A DNA stretch of 15,631 bases from assembly GCA_929200335.1 (NCBI GenBank), contig CAKMZG010000045.1:1-15631 (forward strand), read 5' to 3'. This stretch comes from an uncultured Alphaproteobacteria bacterium (GTDB lineage Bacteria > Pseudomonadota > Alphaproteobacteria > Rhizobiales > Rhizobiaceae). Shown here one piece after another: positions 1 through 8,196 of the stretch; position 1 is the first letter of the stretch; the number at the start of each line of letters is the position of its first letter. The position numbers and the translations under genes were made by a program. The notes under the pieces are model-generated. The model was not told the origin of the DNA, searched no databases, and saw only the letters and a list, made by a program, of their open reading frames with translations.

Positions 1-3000
1 TTATCTTTGCTAACCTTGGTCTAACAGATGATGCATTAGGTGATGATGTTAACAAAAACTATACACTTTCAACTGATCTAGCTTCAGTAACAGGTGATAT
101 TGCTAAGAAGGTTCTAACAGCTAATGTTACAGGTGGTGGTAAAATCTATGATGGTACTACTGATGTAACAATGACTGGTGAAGATGCGCTTGCTCTAACA
201 CTTGATACAACTGATCTAATTGCTGGTGATGAAGCTTCAATTGATACATCTGTTGCTTATACAGCAGCCTTTGCAAGTAAGAATGCAGGTACACAGAATA
301 TCTCTGTAACTAATGCAGCGTTAACAGGTGCTCAAAGTGCAAACTATGAGCTTGCTACAGTTGCTGGTTCTGCTGAAATTGCTAAGAAACAACTTTCAGC
401 TACATTAACTGCTGATGCTAAGACATATGATGGTACAACAGCTACTCAAAATTCAGGTGTTGTAATTTCTGGTCTTGTAAGTGGTGAATTCGTAACCTTA
501 AACTCTGGTTATGAAGTAACATTTGCTGACAAAAATGTAGAACGTGATGGATCAGGCGTGATCATTGCTAAGGATCTTAAAGCTACTAATCTGAATATTA
601 CAGGTGCTAGCGGTACTGATCTGAATAACTATCAGTATGACTTTACTACTGATTATACTGGTTCAGCTAAAATTGTTACGAAAACTCTTAGTGTAACAGC
701 TGCTGCTGAGAATAAGATTTATGATGGTACTACTGGTGCTTCTGGTTCAGTTGTAATCAATGCAGGTCAATTAGTAGCTACTGATGTAGATGTTAAAATC
801 GATAATAATGCTCTTACAGCAAGCTTTGCTGATAAGAATGCTGCTGATGGTGTTAATGTAACGTTTGCTGATGTTGCACTTTCTAATACAATCAACTCAG
901 GTAACTATGAGCTTGATTTAGGTAGTGCTGTGGTAGCGACCGCTAATATTGCTAAGAAAGTACTTGGCGTGACTGCAACTGGTGGCCGCAAAACTTATGA
1001 CGGCACTACTGATGCTGATGTTACTTATGAAGTTAATGCAAGTGATATTGTTAGCATTAATGGTACTGCTGATGACGTAACGCTTAACTCTGAATTTGCT
1101 TCCGCAGCATTTGCTGATAAGAATGCGGCGGTTGGTAAAACTGTTACAATTACTGGCTTGAATGTTTCAGGTGACGATGCAGCAAATTATACCATTGGTA
1201 CGCTTGCTCATACTGCAACCATTGATAAACGTGGCCTAACGGCAACTATTACAGCTGATACTCGCGATTATGATGGTTCAACAGATGTAACAACGGCTCA
1301 AAACCTTGCTATTACCTTCGATGATGGTAAAAAAGTAGTAGGTGATGATGTTGCACTGAATTCTGATTATGCTGTTAGCTATGCATCTGAAAATGCTGGT
1401 GCTGATATTGTTCTGAGTGCAACAAATATAGGCATTGTTGGTGCTGATGCAGCAAACTACACTTTCACTAGTGCAGATGCTACAGGTACTGCTGATATCA
1501 ATAAGAAGACATTGACATTAGTTGCTGATACTTCAGATGCTAATAAAATCTATGATGGCAACACAAATGTTGATGTTGACTTCAGCCTATCAGGTGGTGT
1601 TAACGGTGAAAATGTTGCTCTTGCAGCAGGCAATAGTGTGGCATTTGCTGATGCTAATGCAGGTGAAGGCAAAGGAATTGTTCTAACTGGCTTTGCATTG
1701 GATACAGCATCTCAAACTAACTATGAGCTTGCCGCACTTCCTGAACTGGAAGCTAACATTGCTAAGCGTGTATTGAACTTAGATGTGTCTGGTGGTCGTA
1801 AAACATACGATGGTAGTGATGCAGTTGGTTCAACTTTCCAAATGGGACTTACTGAAAGTGAGTTTGTAACTGGTGAAACAATTAGTCTGAATACTGATAA
1901 CAGCACTGTTAAGTTTGAAAATAAAAATGCTGCAGTAGGTAAAAATATCATTATTTCTGGATTGTCGTTGTCTGGCACAACAGCATCTAACTATGAGATT
2001 GCGCCTATTACACATCAATCTACAATTGATAAACGAAATCTAGCAGCTACTATTACTGCTGATGCTCGTGACTATGATGGTACAAAAGATGTAACAGAGG
2101 CTCAAGATCTTACTATTGCCTTCAATGATGGTATGAAAATAGTGGGTGATCAGGTTACATTGAATGCAGATTATGAAGTTAACTATGGATCAAAAAATGC
2201 CGCTACAGGTATCGCTTTGACAACTTCAAATCTAGGTATTGTTGGTGCAGATGCAGCTAACTATACTTTCGAAGGTGCTACTGGTACTGCTGATATCAAT
2301 AAGAAAACATTGTCTTTAGTTGCTGACATGTCAGACGCAAATAAAACGTATGACGGCAACACAGATGTAGAAGTTGATTTCAGCCTAGCAGGTGGTGTTA
2401 GCGGTGAAACTGTTGCGCTTGCAACAGGTTATGCGGCGGCATTTGAAGATGCTAATGCAGGTACGGATAAAGAACTTATTCTTACTGGCTTTGCATTGGA
2501 TACGGCATCTCAAGTTAACTATGAGCTTGCTGATAGTCCTGATCTAGAGGCTGATATTGCTAAGCGTGTGCTTGCTGTTAATATGCAATATGGTGACAAA
2601 ACTTACGATGGTGGTCTTGATGCTGGTAGCAATATTGAAGCAACTCTTGTAACAGACAATATTGTTTCTTCTGATACAATTGGACTTGATGCATCAAATA
2701 TGTCAGCTAAGTTTGCTAATAAAAATGCTGGCACTAATAAAAATGTAATTATCAGTAACTTGTTGTTAACGGGTGAAAAAGCATCTAACTACGAGATTGC
2801 CCCAATCACCCATCAAGCTAATATTAATAAATTGGCTCTGACAGCTAGCATTGAAGGTGATGATAAGACTTATGATGGTACAACTAACGTTGAGAATGCA
2901 AATGTTATCTTTAACAACAAAGTTGCTAATGATGATATTGTTCTAAGCGCTGGTTATAGCATTAAGTTTGCTTCTAAGAATGCAGGTTCTGATGTTGATC

Positions 3001-5609
3001 TAAAAGCAACTGGCCTTAGCTTAACCGGCGTTGATGCAAGCAACTATATTTTCAATGATGAAAGCGCAACCGGTGATGCTAACATCAATAAGAAAGTGTT
3101 GACATTGGTTGCTGATACCTCTGATGCTGATAAAATCTATGATGGAACAACTGATGTTGATGTTGATTTCACTCTATCAGGTAAAATTAGTGGTGAGACT
3201 GTTGGTTTAAATGCTGGTCATCAAGTTAAGTTTAATAATGCTGATGCTGGTGTTAATAAAAACCTTAATTTAACTGGCTTTGAGTTGAATTCTGAAACTG
3301 CTATGAACTATGTTCTTAATGAGCCGCTTCCAAATCTAGAGGCTACTATTTCTAAACGTGTATTAGAAGTGGCTGTTTCTGGTGGTGGTAAAATTTATGA
3401 TGGCACTACAGAACTTGGATCAGACTTTAACATGCAATTGAATACGTCAAATATTGTTGCTGGTGAGAGTGTCGCTCTTAACAGTACTGGTGGCACAGTT
3501 CAGTTTGCTAATAAAAATGCTGGTACCAATAAAGGTGTGATTATCAGTAATCTGTCTCTAAATGGTACAACGGCATCTAACTATGAGATTGCTGCAATCT
3601 CTCATAATGCAACTATTACAAAGCGTACTTTGACTGCGACACTTACTGCGGATGAACGCGATTATAATGGTGATACAGATGTTGTGAATGGTCGGATTGA
3701 ATTTAACAATGATGTTGATAATGATGATCTCGCATTAAGTGCTGGCTATCAAATTAGGTATACATCTAAGGATGCTTCTTCTTCTGTGAACTTGATTGCT
3801 TCAAATCTAAGCCTAACTGGTAATGATGCAACTAACTATACTTTCAGTAATGATAGTGCGACAGGTACAGCAGCTATTAATAAGAAGCAGATCGTTATCT
3901 CTGCAGTAGCTGATAACAAAACATACGATGCTACTAGGAATGCTACTGTAGCCCTATCTGCATCAGGTGTTGTTGATGGTGATACTTTGACTTATGCAAA
4001 CAATACAGCCCAGTTTGATACTAAGAATGTTGGTTCAAGCAAAACTGTAAATGTTGCGGGTATCTCAATCTCAGGTACTGAAGCAAGTAACTATAGCTTC
4101 AATACATCGGCTACAACCAATGCGGCGATTAGTCAAAAAGCTATCACAGTAGCAGCTAACGCATCTAATAAAACTTATGATGGTACAACTGATGCGACTG
4201 TAACGCTTGAAACTGATGGTGTGATTGCTGGTGATGTGGTGACATTTAATAGCAATGATGCAACTTTTGCTGATAAGAATGCTGAAGATGGTAAGACTGT
4301 AACCGTTGATGGTATTTCACTTGCGGGTGCAGATGCTGGAAACTATAGCTTCAATTCAGTAGCAACTGATATTGCTGACGTTACCAAAAAAGCAATCACA
4401 ATTGCTGCAACTGCTGAAGATAAGAGATATGATGGCACTACTGATGCTACCGTAGCTCTTACTGGTGACGGTATTATTGCAGGTGATACAGTAGCGTTCG
4501 CTAATGACTCAGCTACCTTTGATAATAAAAATAATGGTTCAGATAAAGCCGTTACTGTAGCTGGTATTACCTTGAATGGTGCTGATGCGGATAACTATAG
4601 CTTCAATACTACTGCAACAGCGACTGCTGATATTACTCAGCAAATGTTGAGCATTGTGTTTAATGCAACTGATAAGGTATATGATGGTACAACAGCTGCT
4701 AATGTAACTTATGTGTCTGATAACCGTGATGCTGGTGATGACTTGAATATCAGCTTTGGATCTGCAAGTTTTGCTGATCAAAATGTTGGTAATGATAAAG
4801 TTATCACAATCTCTGGAATTACGGTTACCGGTGCTAATGCTGATAACTATGGCATCTCATCTACAGCAACAATCAACGGATCAATTGCGAAGAAAGATTT
4901 GATTGTTACTGCTAATGATGATCAACTAGTTGCTAATGGCGCTGCATATACTGGTGGTGATGGTGTTGCGTACGATGGTTTTGTTTCTGGTGAAAATGAA
5001 TCTGTACTTACAGGCTCATTGACCTATGGTGGTAACAGCCAAGGTGCATCAAGTGCTGGCGCTTATGAAATTAGTGTTTCTGGTTTGGAATCTTCAAACT
5101 ATGATATTACTTATAATGCTGGCACTCTAACCATGACGGCTAACCCAGTTACTGCGGGTGGTAGTAATGTTGCTGTTGCTCAAGGTGGTAGTAATGTTGC
5201 TATTGCTCAGGGTGAGGGTAATGTTGCTGGCGGTTCTATTGTTACGGATGCTGATACAGCTTCTATCGTTAATGTGAATGGTAATGATTATGTAACCATG
5301 GAAGATGCTCAAATCTTTACAGTTCACACTGGTCAAAAATTTGTGAAGGTTGGAACCAATAAGTTCTTTGAAGTTAATCCATCACAAATGATTACTAATG
5401 GTTCTCAGCACTTGTTTGATATCAATATGGATAACATGATTGAAATGCCTGATAATGCGCCTTCAAATTATGGAGAATTTGTTCCAGATGTCGTTAATGA
5501 AGAACATCGTATTGATATGAAAGAGCAGCTGTGTATTTCAAGTGAATTGAATGGATGTTTCAAAATTGATACATCAAAAATAATCAGCTCTTTGGATATT
5601 GGCCAATAG
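1..5609 (+). CDS. Very large TpsA-family (filamentous hemagglutinin-like) exoprotein with YDG repeats, 5'-truncated by the window edge
   Basis: The reading frame is open from base 3 to a TAG at 5607-5609 (1868 visible residues), so the true start and the N-terminal TPS secretion domain lie to the left. I see 18 beta-rich units of 84-98 residues, each with a Lys-x-Tyr-Asp-Gly type motif, a middle (F)A(D/N)KNA-like stretch, an N-Y motif and a closing I-x-K. This is the pattern of the YDG domain found in secreted hemagglutinin-like adhesins. One MBG-like domain follows (about 4896-5135), then a 9-residue tandem repeat and a tail of about 125 residues holding the only two Cys (codons 5532-5534 and 5556-5558). 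The composition is rich in Asp, Ala, Asn and Thr. tpsB follows downstream, so the protein is probably exported across the outer membrane by it and acts outside the cell, likely in adhesion or biofilm formation. Family is well supported; function is inferred. Confidence 0.88.
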   Translation, partial: IFANLGLTDDALGDDVNKNYTLSTDLASVTGDIAKKVLTANVTGGGKIYDGTTDVTMTGEDALALTLDTTDLIAGDEASIDTSVAYTAAFASKNAGTQNISVTNAALTGAQSANYELATVAGSAEIAKKQLSATLTADAKTYDGTTATQNSGVVISGLVSGEFVTLNSGYEVTFADKNVERDGSGVIIAKDLKATNLNITGASGTDLNNYQYDFTTDYTGSAKIVTKTLSVTAAAENKIYDGTTGASGSVVINAGQLVATDVDVKIDNNALTASFADKNAADGVNVTFADVALSNTINSGNYELDLGSAVVATANIAKKVLGVTATGGRKTYDGTTDADVTYEVNASDIVSINGTADDVTLNSEFASAAFADKNAAVGKTVTITGLNVSGDDAANYTIGTLAHTATIDKRGLTATITADTRDYDGSTDVTTAQNLAITFDDGKKVVGDDVALNSDYAVSYASENAGADIVLSATNIGIVGADAANYTFTSADATGTADINKKTLTLVADTSDANKIYDGNTNVDVDFSLSGGVNGENVALAAGNSVAFADANAGEGKGIVLTGFALDTASQTNYELAALPELEANIAKRVLNLDVSGGRKTYDGSDAVGSTFQMGLTESEFVTGETISLNTDNSTVKFENKNAAVGKNIIISGLSLSGTTASNYEIAPITHQSTIDKRNLAATITADARDYDGTKDVTEAQDLTIAFNDGMKIVGDQVTLNADYEVNYGSKNAATGIALTTSNLGIVGADAANYTFEGATGTADINKKTLSLVADMSDANKTYDGNTDVEVDFSLAGGVSGETVALATGYAAAFEDANAGTDKELILTGFALDTASQVNYELADSPDLEADIAKRVLAVNMQYGDKTYDGGLDAGSNIEATLVTDNIVSSDTIGLDASNMSAKFANKNAGTNKNVIISNLLLTGEKASNYEIAPITHQANINKLALTASIEGDDKTYDGTTNVENANVIFNNKVANDDIVLSAGYSIKFASKNAGSDVDLKATGLSLTGVDASNYIFNDESATGDANINKKVLTLVADTSDADKIYDGTTDVDVDFTLSGKISGETVGLNAGHQVKFNNADAGVNKNLNLTGFELNSETAMNYVLNEPLPNLEATISKRVLEVAVSGGGKIYDGTTELGSDFNMQLNTSNIVAGESVALNSTGGTVQFANKNAGTNKGVIISNLSLNGTTASNYEIAAISHNATITKRTLTATLTADERDYNGDTDVVNGRIEFNNDVDNDDLALSAGYQIRYTSKDASSSVNLIASNLSLTGNDATNYTFSNDSATGTAAINKKQIVISAVADNKTYDATRNATVALSASGVVDGDTLTYANNTAQFDTKNVGSSKTVNVAGISISGTEASNYSFNTSATTNAAISQKAITVAANASNKTYDGTTDATVTLETDGVIAGDVVTFNSNDATFADKNAEDGKTVTVDGISLAGADAGNYSFNSVATDIADVTKKAITIAATAEDKRYDGTTDATVALTGDGIIAGDTVAFANDSATFDNKNNGSDKAVTVAGITLNGADADNYSFNTTATATADITQQMLSIVFNATDKVYDGTTAANVTYVSDNRDAGDDLNISFGSASFADQNVGNDKVITISGITVTGANADNYGISSTATINGSIAKKDLIVTANDDQLVANGAAYTGGDGVAYDGFVSGENESVLTGSLTYGGNSQGASSAGAYEISVSGLESSNYDITYNAGTLTMTANPVTAGGSNVAVAQGGSNVAIAQGEGNVAGGSIVTDADTASIVNVNGNDYVTMEDAQIFTVHTGQKFVKVGTNKFFEVNPSQMITNGSQHLFDINMDNMIEMPDNAPSNYGEFVPDVVNEEHRIDMKEQLCISSELNGCFKIDTSKIISSLDIGQ
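111..3887 (+). repeat. Hierarchical protein-coding repeat: YDG units arranged as a three-unit (A-B-C) super-repeat of about 800 bp
   Basis: The Tyr codons of the YDG motifs lie at 147, 426, 720, 996, 1269, 1551, 1806, 2073, 2349, 2604, 2871, 3138, 3396 and 3663. Every third unit is alike. A units (147, 996, 1806, 2604, 3396) mostly read GG(R/G)K(T/I)YDG. B units (426, 1269, 2073, 2871, 3663) follow an LTAT(I/L)TAD-like strand and often read RDYDG. C units (clear at 1551, 2349, 3138) read LVAD(T/M)SDA(N/D)K(I/T)YDG. Spacing between like units is 849, 810, 798 and 792 bp for A, and 843, 804, 798 and 792 bp for B. Copies differ widely at synonymous sites, so the array is old rather than freshly amplified. 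Confidence 0.85.
3888..4895 (+). repeat. Homogeneous array of four 252-bp YDG units
   Basis: From 3888 the A-B-C pattern stops and four units of one type follow. Their motif Tyr codons lie at 3924, 4176, 4428 and 4680, exactly 252 bp (84 codons) apart. They share an (A/Q)I(T/V)(V/I) opening strand, TDATV after the motif and NYSFN near the end; the last unit is the most diverged (NYGIS). The first unit has YDA instead of YDG. The exact period shows no net indels since duplication, unlike the upstream array, where units vary from 84 to 98 codons. Confidence 0.85.
5157..5231 (+). repeat. 27-bp tandem repeat encoding GGSNVA(V/I)AQ
   Basis: Bases 5157-5183 encode GGSNVAVAQ and 5184-5210 encode GGSNVAIAQ, with very few base differences between them. 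A third, decayed partial copy (GEGNVAGG) runs to about 5231. The repeat lies between the MBG-like domain and the C-terminal tail of the exoprotein and looks like a flexible Gly/Ser/Asn linker. In-frame gain or loss of copies would change linker length without breaking the frame. Confidence 0.8.
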
Positions 5610-5630
5610 AACATAACTTATATAAATTAT

Positions 5631-5664
5631 AAAAAATCGCGGCAGAAATGTCGCGATTTTTTTT
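5631..5664 (+). terminator. Intrinsic terminator after the exoprotein gene
   Basis: The 5' arm 5631-5644 and 3' arm 5649-5662 form a 14-bp stem with one G-T wobble, closed by a GAAA tetraloop (5645-5648). The 3' arm ends in a run of eight T. The upstream A tract makes the stem A/U-rich at its base and GC-rich (CGCG) near the loop. It begins 22 bp after the stop codon, so most transcription should end before tpsB. Confidence 0.88.
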
Positions 5665-5699
5665 AATTAAAATATATAAATTTAATTCTCAATTCGATT

Positions 5700-5743
5700 C
5701 TAAAGTATGATTTAAATGCCTATACTAAAGTATATTAAATCAT
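5700..5743. promoter_or_regulatory. Direct and inverted repeats upstream of tpsB (possible operator)
   Basis: CTAAAGTAT occurs at 5700-5708 and again at 5725-5733, exactly 25 bp apart, and a partial copy (CTAAAG) occurs near 5766. Overlapping them is a perfect 9-bp inverted repeat, ATGATTTAA at 5707-5715 and TTAAATCAT at 5735-5743. The DNA is very AT-rich, so short repeats are expected by chance, but a 9-bp perfect inverted pair interleaved with a 9-bp direct pair is more than background. This could be a regulator site for tpsB; no function is shown. Confidence 0.35.
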
Positions 5744-5784
5744 TGAAATGGTTATGTAATATAAACTAAAGAATACTTGTTAAA

Positions 5785-5815
5785 TTGTTATTTTATACTA
5801 ATCTAATACTATAAT
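5785..5815 (+). promoter_or_regulatory. Weak candidate promoter for tpsB
   Basis: TTGTTA at 5785-5790 could be a -35 element, with TACTAT (5807-5812, 16-bp spacer) or TATAAT (5810-5815, 19-bp spacer) as the -10. It lies about 80 bp before the GTG start. The surrounding DNA is so AT-rich that such matches are weak evidence. A separate promoter is nevertheless expected, because a terminator lies between the two TPS genes. Confidence 0.25.
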
Positions 5816-5895
5816 TATTTTAAATAGTAAGTAATTGCATAAAGTTTTTGTTTTAATAAATATGTAATTATTAATAAAGTTTTGAGGTATTCATC

Positions 5896-7707
5896 GTGGC
5901 CGATTTCAGACGACGAAAATTCCATCTTTTAGGTGGTAGTGTTTTATGTTGTGCATTATTTTTTTCAAGCAATATGGCATTTTCACAATCTATAGAAGAG
6001 TATGAAGCTCCAATTAATAGAGGGGAGTCTGTTGGTTCTTTGCCAAGCCCTGAAGTTAAAAGCTCTACTGATGATAGGGCATTGGGTGCAAGTCTAACGC
6101 AATTAGAGATTGTAAATCCGCGAGAAACGGTTGGAAATCAATCTTTTGCTGGTGCAGTGGATCTTTCTCGGGCTGGTTCAGTGCTGCAAACTCAAAAAAT
6201 GAAAACAATACTTTCATCATATATTGGTAAAGAGTTATCAAAGAAGGTTATTTTTGATATTCGTGCAGCTATTACTAATTATTATCGTTCTGTGCATCGT
6301 CCACTTGTGTCGGTGATTATTCCGCCACAAGAAGTGACAAGTGGTACTTTGAAGCTAACGGTTCTGCCTTTTCAATTAGGAGAGAAGCGCGTGGAAGGAG
6401 CCGAATGGACGCCAGATGAATATATTAAGCGTGTTATTTCTCTTAAAAAAGGGGAAGAAATTAATGGCGAACAACTTATCTCTGATGTTAATTGGTTGAA
6501 TAGAAATCCCTATCGTAATTCTGAAATGATTTTTGAGCCGGGTGCAGAACCTGGGACTACAGATGTAGTAATTCGTTCTAAGGAATCTAGGCCTTGGTCT
6601 GCTTATGCAGGTTATGTTAATTCAGGCTCAAATACTGATGATATGCATCGTTTATTTGCTGGATTTAGTATGGCTAATTTTCCGACGACGGATGCTCAAT
6701 TAAGTTATCAATTTACGGGTAGCCCAATATCAATGAGTGAAGGGCGTATTTTTGATTTAGGTGAAGAGGATGGCTTGTTAAGCCATTCGGGTAGCCTGTG
6801 GGTGCCGTTAAGCTATGGTAACGGATGGCATCATAGTATTACCATGCGTGCAGGACATAGTGAATCATATAGTGCTGCTAATGATTTTATTGATCAAGGA
6901 AATGTCACAAATTCGTTCTATGCTGATTATGGTATTCAAATGTCTAATTTAGGTGTATTAACCCCAGAACTTTATGCTGGATTTGATTATAAACGCCAAA
7001 ATTCCAAAACTTACTTTTTTAATGCTGTTTCTAGTGCTTATATTCTCGATGTCTTTAATGGTGTTGTGGGTGTACGTGGTAATTATGCCTTGCCTATTGG
7101 GACAGATGCTAAAACTAAAAAGACCAGTGAAGCTAAGGGTGATTTTGATTTACGTTTAGTATATAGTCCTGGTGATATTGGTACGTATAATGACGATGCC
7201 TCATTTATTGCTGCAAATAGTGATCCTGATGCAACTGCTACCTATGCTTATTTAAATTCATCAGTTTCTTTCAGAATGCCACTTCAAAAAGGTTTTTCTT
7301 TCGGAAGTAATATGCAGGCTCAGCTGGCATTTGGTAGAATTCCTGGTGTGGAAAGATTTCAGATTGGTGGAGATAGCTCAGTGCGTGGTTACTTGTCTGG
7401 TGAACAAGCTGGCGATAGTGGCTATGCGGTTCAATCTACCCTTTATGCGCCCGCGCAAAATCTTTTCAAGTCAGGTAATATTTCAGATGCGCTTGTTGGT
7501 TATGTATTTGCTGATTTTGGTGGTGTAACCCTAGTTAATGATTTAGGTACTAATCGTGCTGATCTTGCTAGTATCGGTTTTGGTATGAATTATCAGGTAG
7601 GCCGAAATTTCACCGCTTCCTTTAATTATGGTTATGCTTTGACTGATGCTAGAACCACAGAAAATGGCGATAGTGCGGTAAGTGGACGGGTGACTTTTCG
7701 TTATTAA
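5896..7707 (+). CDS. TpsB-family outer-membrane transporter (ShlB/FhaC/HecB type) of the two-partner secretion locus
   Basis: The 603-residue protein is close to the usual TpsB length. A Sec signal peptide covers residues 1-30 (RRRK, then a hydrophobic core, probable cleavage after AFS). Two periplasmic POTRA domains follow (about 68-157 and 160-229), with the family motif LNRNPYR at 201-207. The rest is a transmembrane beta-barrel with the conserved VRGY motif at 496-499, the lid-loop tip in FhaC, and a C-terminal aromatic residue (Tyr603). The start is GTG at 5896, chosen for GAGGT at 5884-5888, seven bases upstream, and because it gives a clean signal peptide. The partner is almost certainly the exoprotein encoded just upstream, which the POTRA domains would recognise in the periplasm and pass through the barrel. 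The gene order (tpsA first, terminator between) suggests separate transcription of the transporter. Confidence 0.93.
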   Translation: MADFRRRKFHLLGGSVLCCALFFSSNMAFSQSIEEYEAPINRGESVGSLPSPEVKSSTDDRALGASLTQLEIVNPRETVGNQSFAGAVDLSRAGSVLQTQKMKTILSSYIGKELSKKVIFDIRAAITNYYRSVHRPLVSVIIPPQEVTSGTLKLTVLPFQLGEKRVEGAEWTPDEYIKRVISLKKGEEINGEQLISDVNWLNRNPYRNSEMIFEPGAEPGTTDVVIRSKESRPWSAYAGYVNSGSNTDDMHRLFAGFSMANFPTTDAQLSYQFTGSPISMSEGRIFDLGEEDGLLSHSGSLWVPLSYGNGWHHSITMRAGHSESYSAANDFIDQGNVTNSFYADYGIQMSNLGVLTPELYAGFDYKRQNSKTYFFNAVSSAYILDVFNGVVGVRGNYALPIGTDAKTKKTSEAKGDFDLRLVYSPGDIGTYNDDASFIAANSDPDATATYAYLNSSVSFRMPLQKGFSFGSNMQAQLAFGRIPGVERFQIGGDSSVRGYLSGEQAGDSGYAVQSTLYAPAQNLFKSGNISDALVGYVFADFGGVTLVNDLGTNRADLASIGFGMNYQVGRNFTASFNYGYALTDARTTENGDSAVSGRVTFRY

Positions 7708-7735
7708 TATAACCCATTGGAAAATAATGAAATAT

Positions 7736-7771
7736 AAAACGCATGATCTTAACGGTTGTGCGTTTTTTTTT
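7736..7771. terminator. Intrinsic terminator between convergent genes, possibly bidirectional
   Basis: AAAACGCA (7736-7743) pairs with TGCGTTTT (7759-7766). Pairing can continue inward through wobbles to a 5-base loop near 7749-7753. Nine T follow on the plus strand (7763-7771), which suits tpsB. Read on the minus strand, the same hairpin is followed by TTTTATATT, so it may also end the DksA-type gene. Confidence 0.8.
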
Positions 7772-7807
7772 GTTATGTGAAGTTGAATCTATTTACTTTG
7801 ATGTTGC

Positions 7808-8152
7808 CTACTTGGCGCAATTGATGCAGCGTTCCGCCATGGGATCAATCTCTAGTCTTTTATCGGCAATGACCTCGCCACAATCTGCACAATAGCCATA
7901 TTCATCATCTCGTACTCTTTGAAATGCTAGTTCAATTCTGATAAGATCGTTCTTGCGCCGATGTTCTGTGGCCAAGCTCATAGCCTGCTGTTGCATAGCA
8001 TCTATTCGTGATAGACGCCCCACAGATTGTTGATCTAATTTGACAATAGCACGGCTTTCTTTCGCTATTTGAGAAATTTCCTCAAGTTCGCGCTTAAGGT
8101 TAATTAAACGCTGTCTGGCGACTTTTAAATCTGGTTCATTAGTTTTACTCAT
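7808..8152 (-). CDS. DksA/TraR-family C4 zinc-finger protein
   Basis: The 114-residue protein has a long charged helical N-terminal part (about 8-80) and a C-terminal C4 zinc finger with Cys88, Cys91, Cys109 and Cys112 (CADC and CINC). This is the DksA/TraR zinc-finger signature. DksA-type proteins bind the secondary channel of RNA polymerase and shift transcription during starvation with ppGpp. This one is shorter than E. coli DksA, and its hairpin-tip region reads LSRIDAM, with only one acidic residue (Asp51) in place of the acidic pair of DksA, so it may be a DksA-like paralogue rather than DksA itself. The ATG at 8152 lacks a clear Shine-Dalgarno sequence. The gene is divergent from the YfgM-like gene and shares a 160-bp control region with it. 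Confidence 0.88.
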   Translation of the reverse strand: MSKTNEPDLKVARQRLINLKRELEEISQIAKESRAIVKLDQQSVGRLSRIDAMQQQAMSLATEHRRKNDLIRIELAFQRVRDDEYGYCADCGEVIADKRLEIDPMAERCINCAK

Positions 8153-8196
8153 GGGGTAATTGTAATGGATATCATAGAAAAATCCAAATCAGGTGT

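Noticed and set aside
1721..2018. Two overlapping minus-strand open frames inside the exoprotein gene
   Set aside because: They are antisense to the repeat array, lie in a repetitive low-stop region, have no ribosome binding site and give odd compositions.
111..4895. The regular array as a CRISPR or DNA-level satellite
   Set aside because: The units are 250-290 bp, fully coding in one frame and diverged at silent sites, so they are protein domain repeats.
4539..5336. Minus-strand open frames within the 252-bp repeat array and the Gly-rich linker
   Set aside because: They are antisense by-products of the Asp/Asn/Thr-rich coding repeats; the translations are low-complexity Ser/Ile/Thr strings.
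6974..7528. Short plus-strand frames within tpsB
   Set aside because: They lie in a different frame wholly inside a well-supported beta-barrel gene and carry no domain or start signal.
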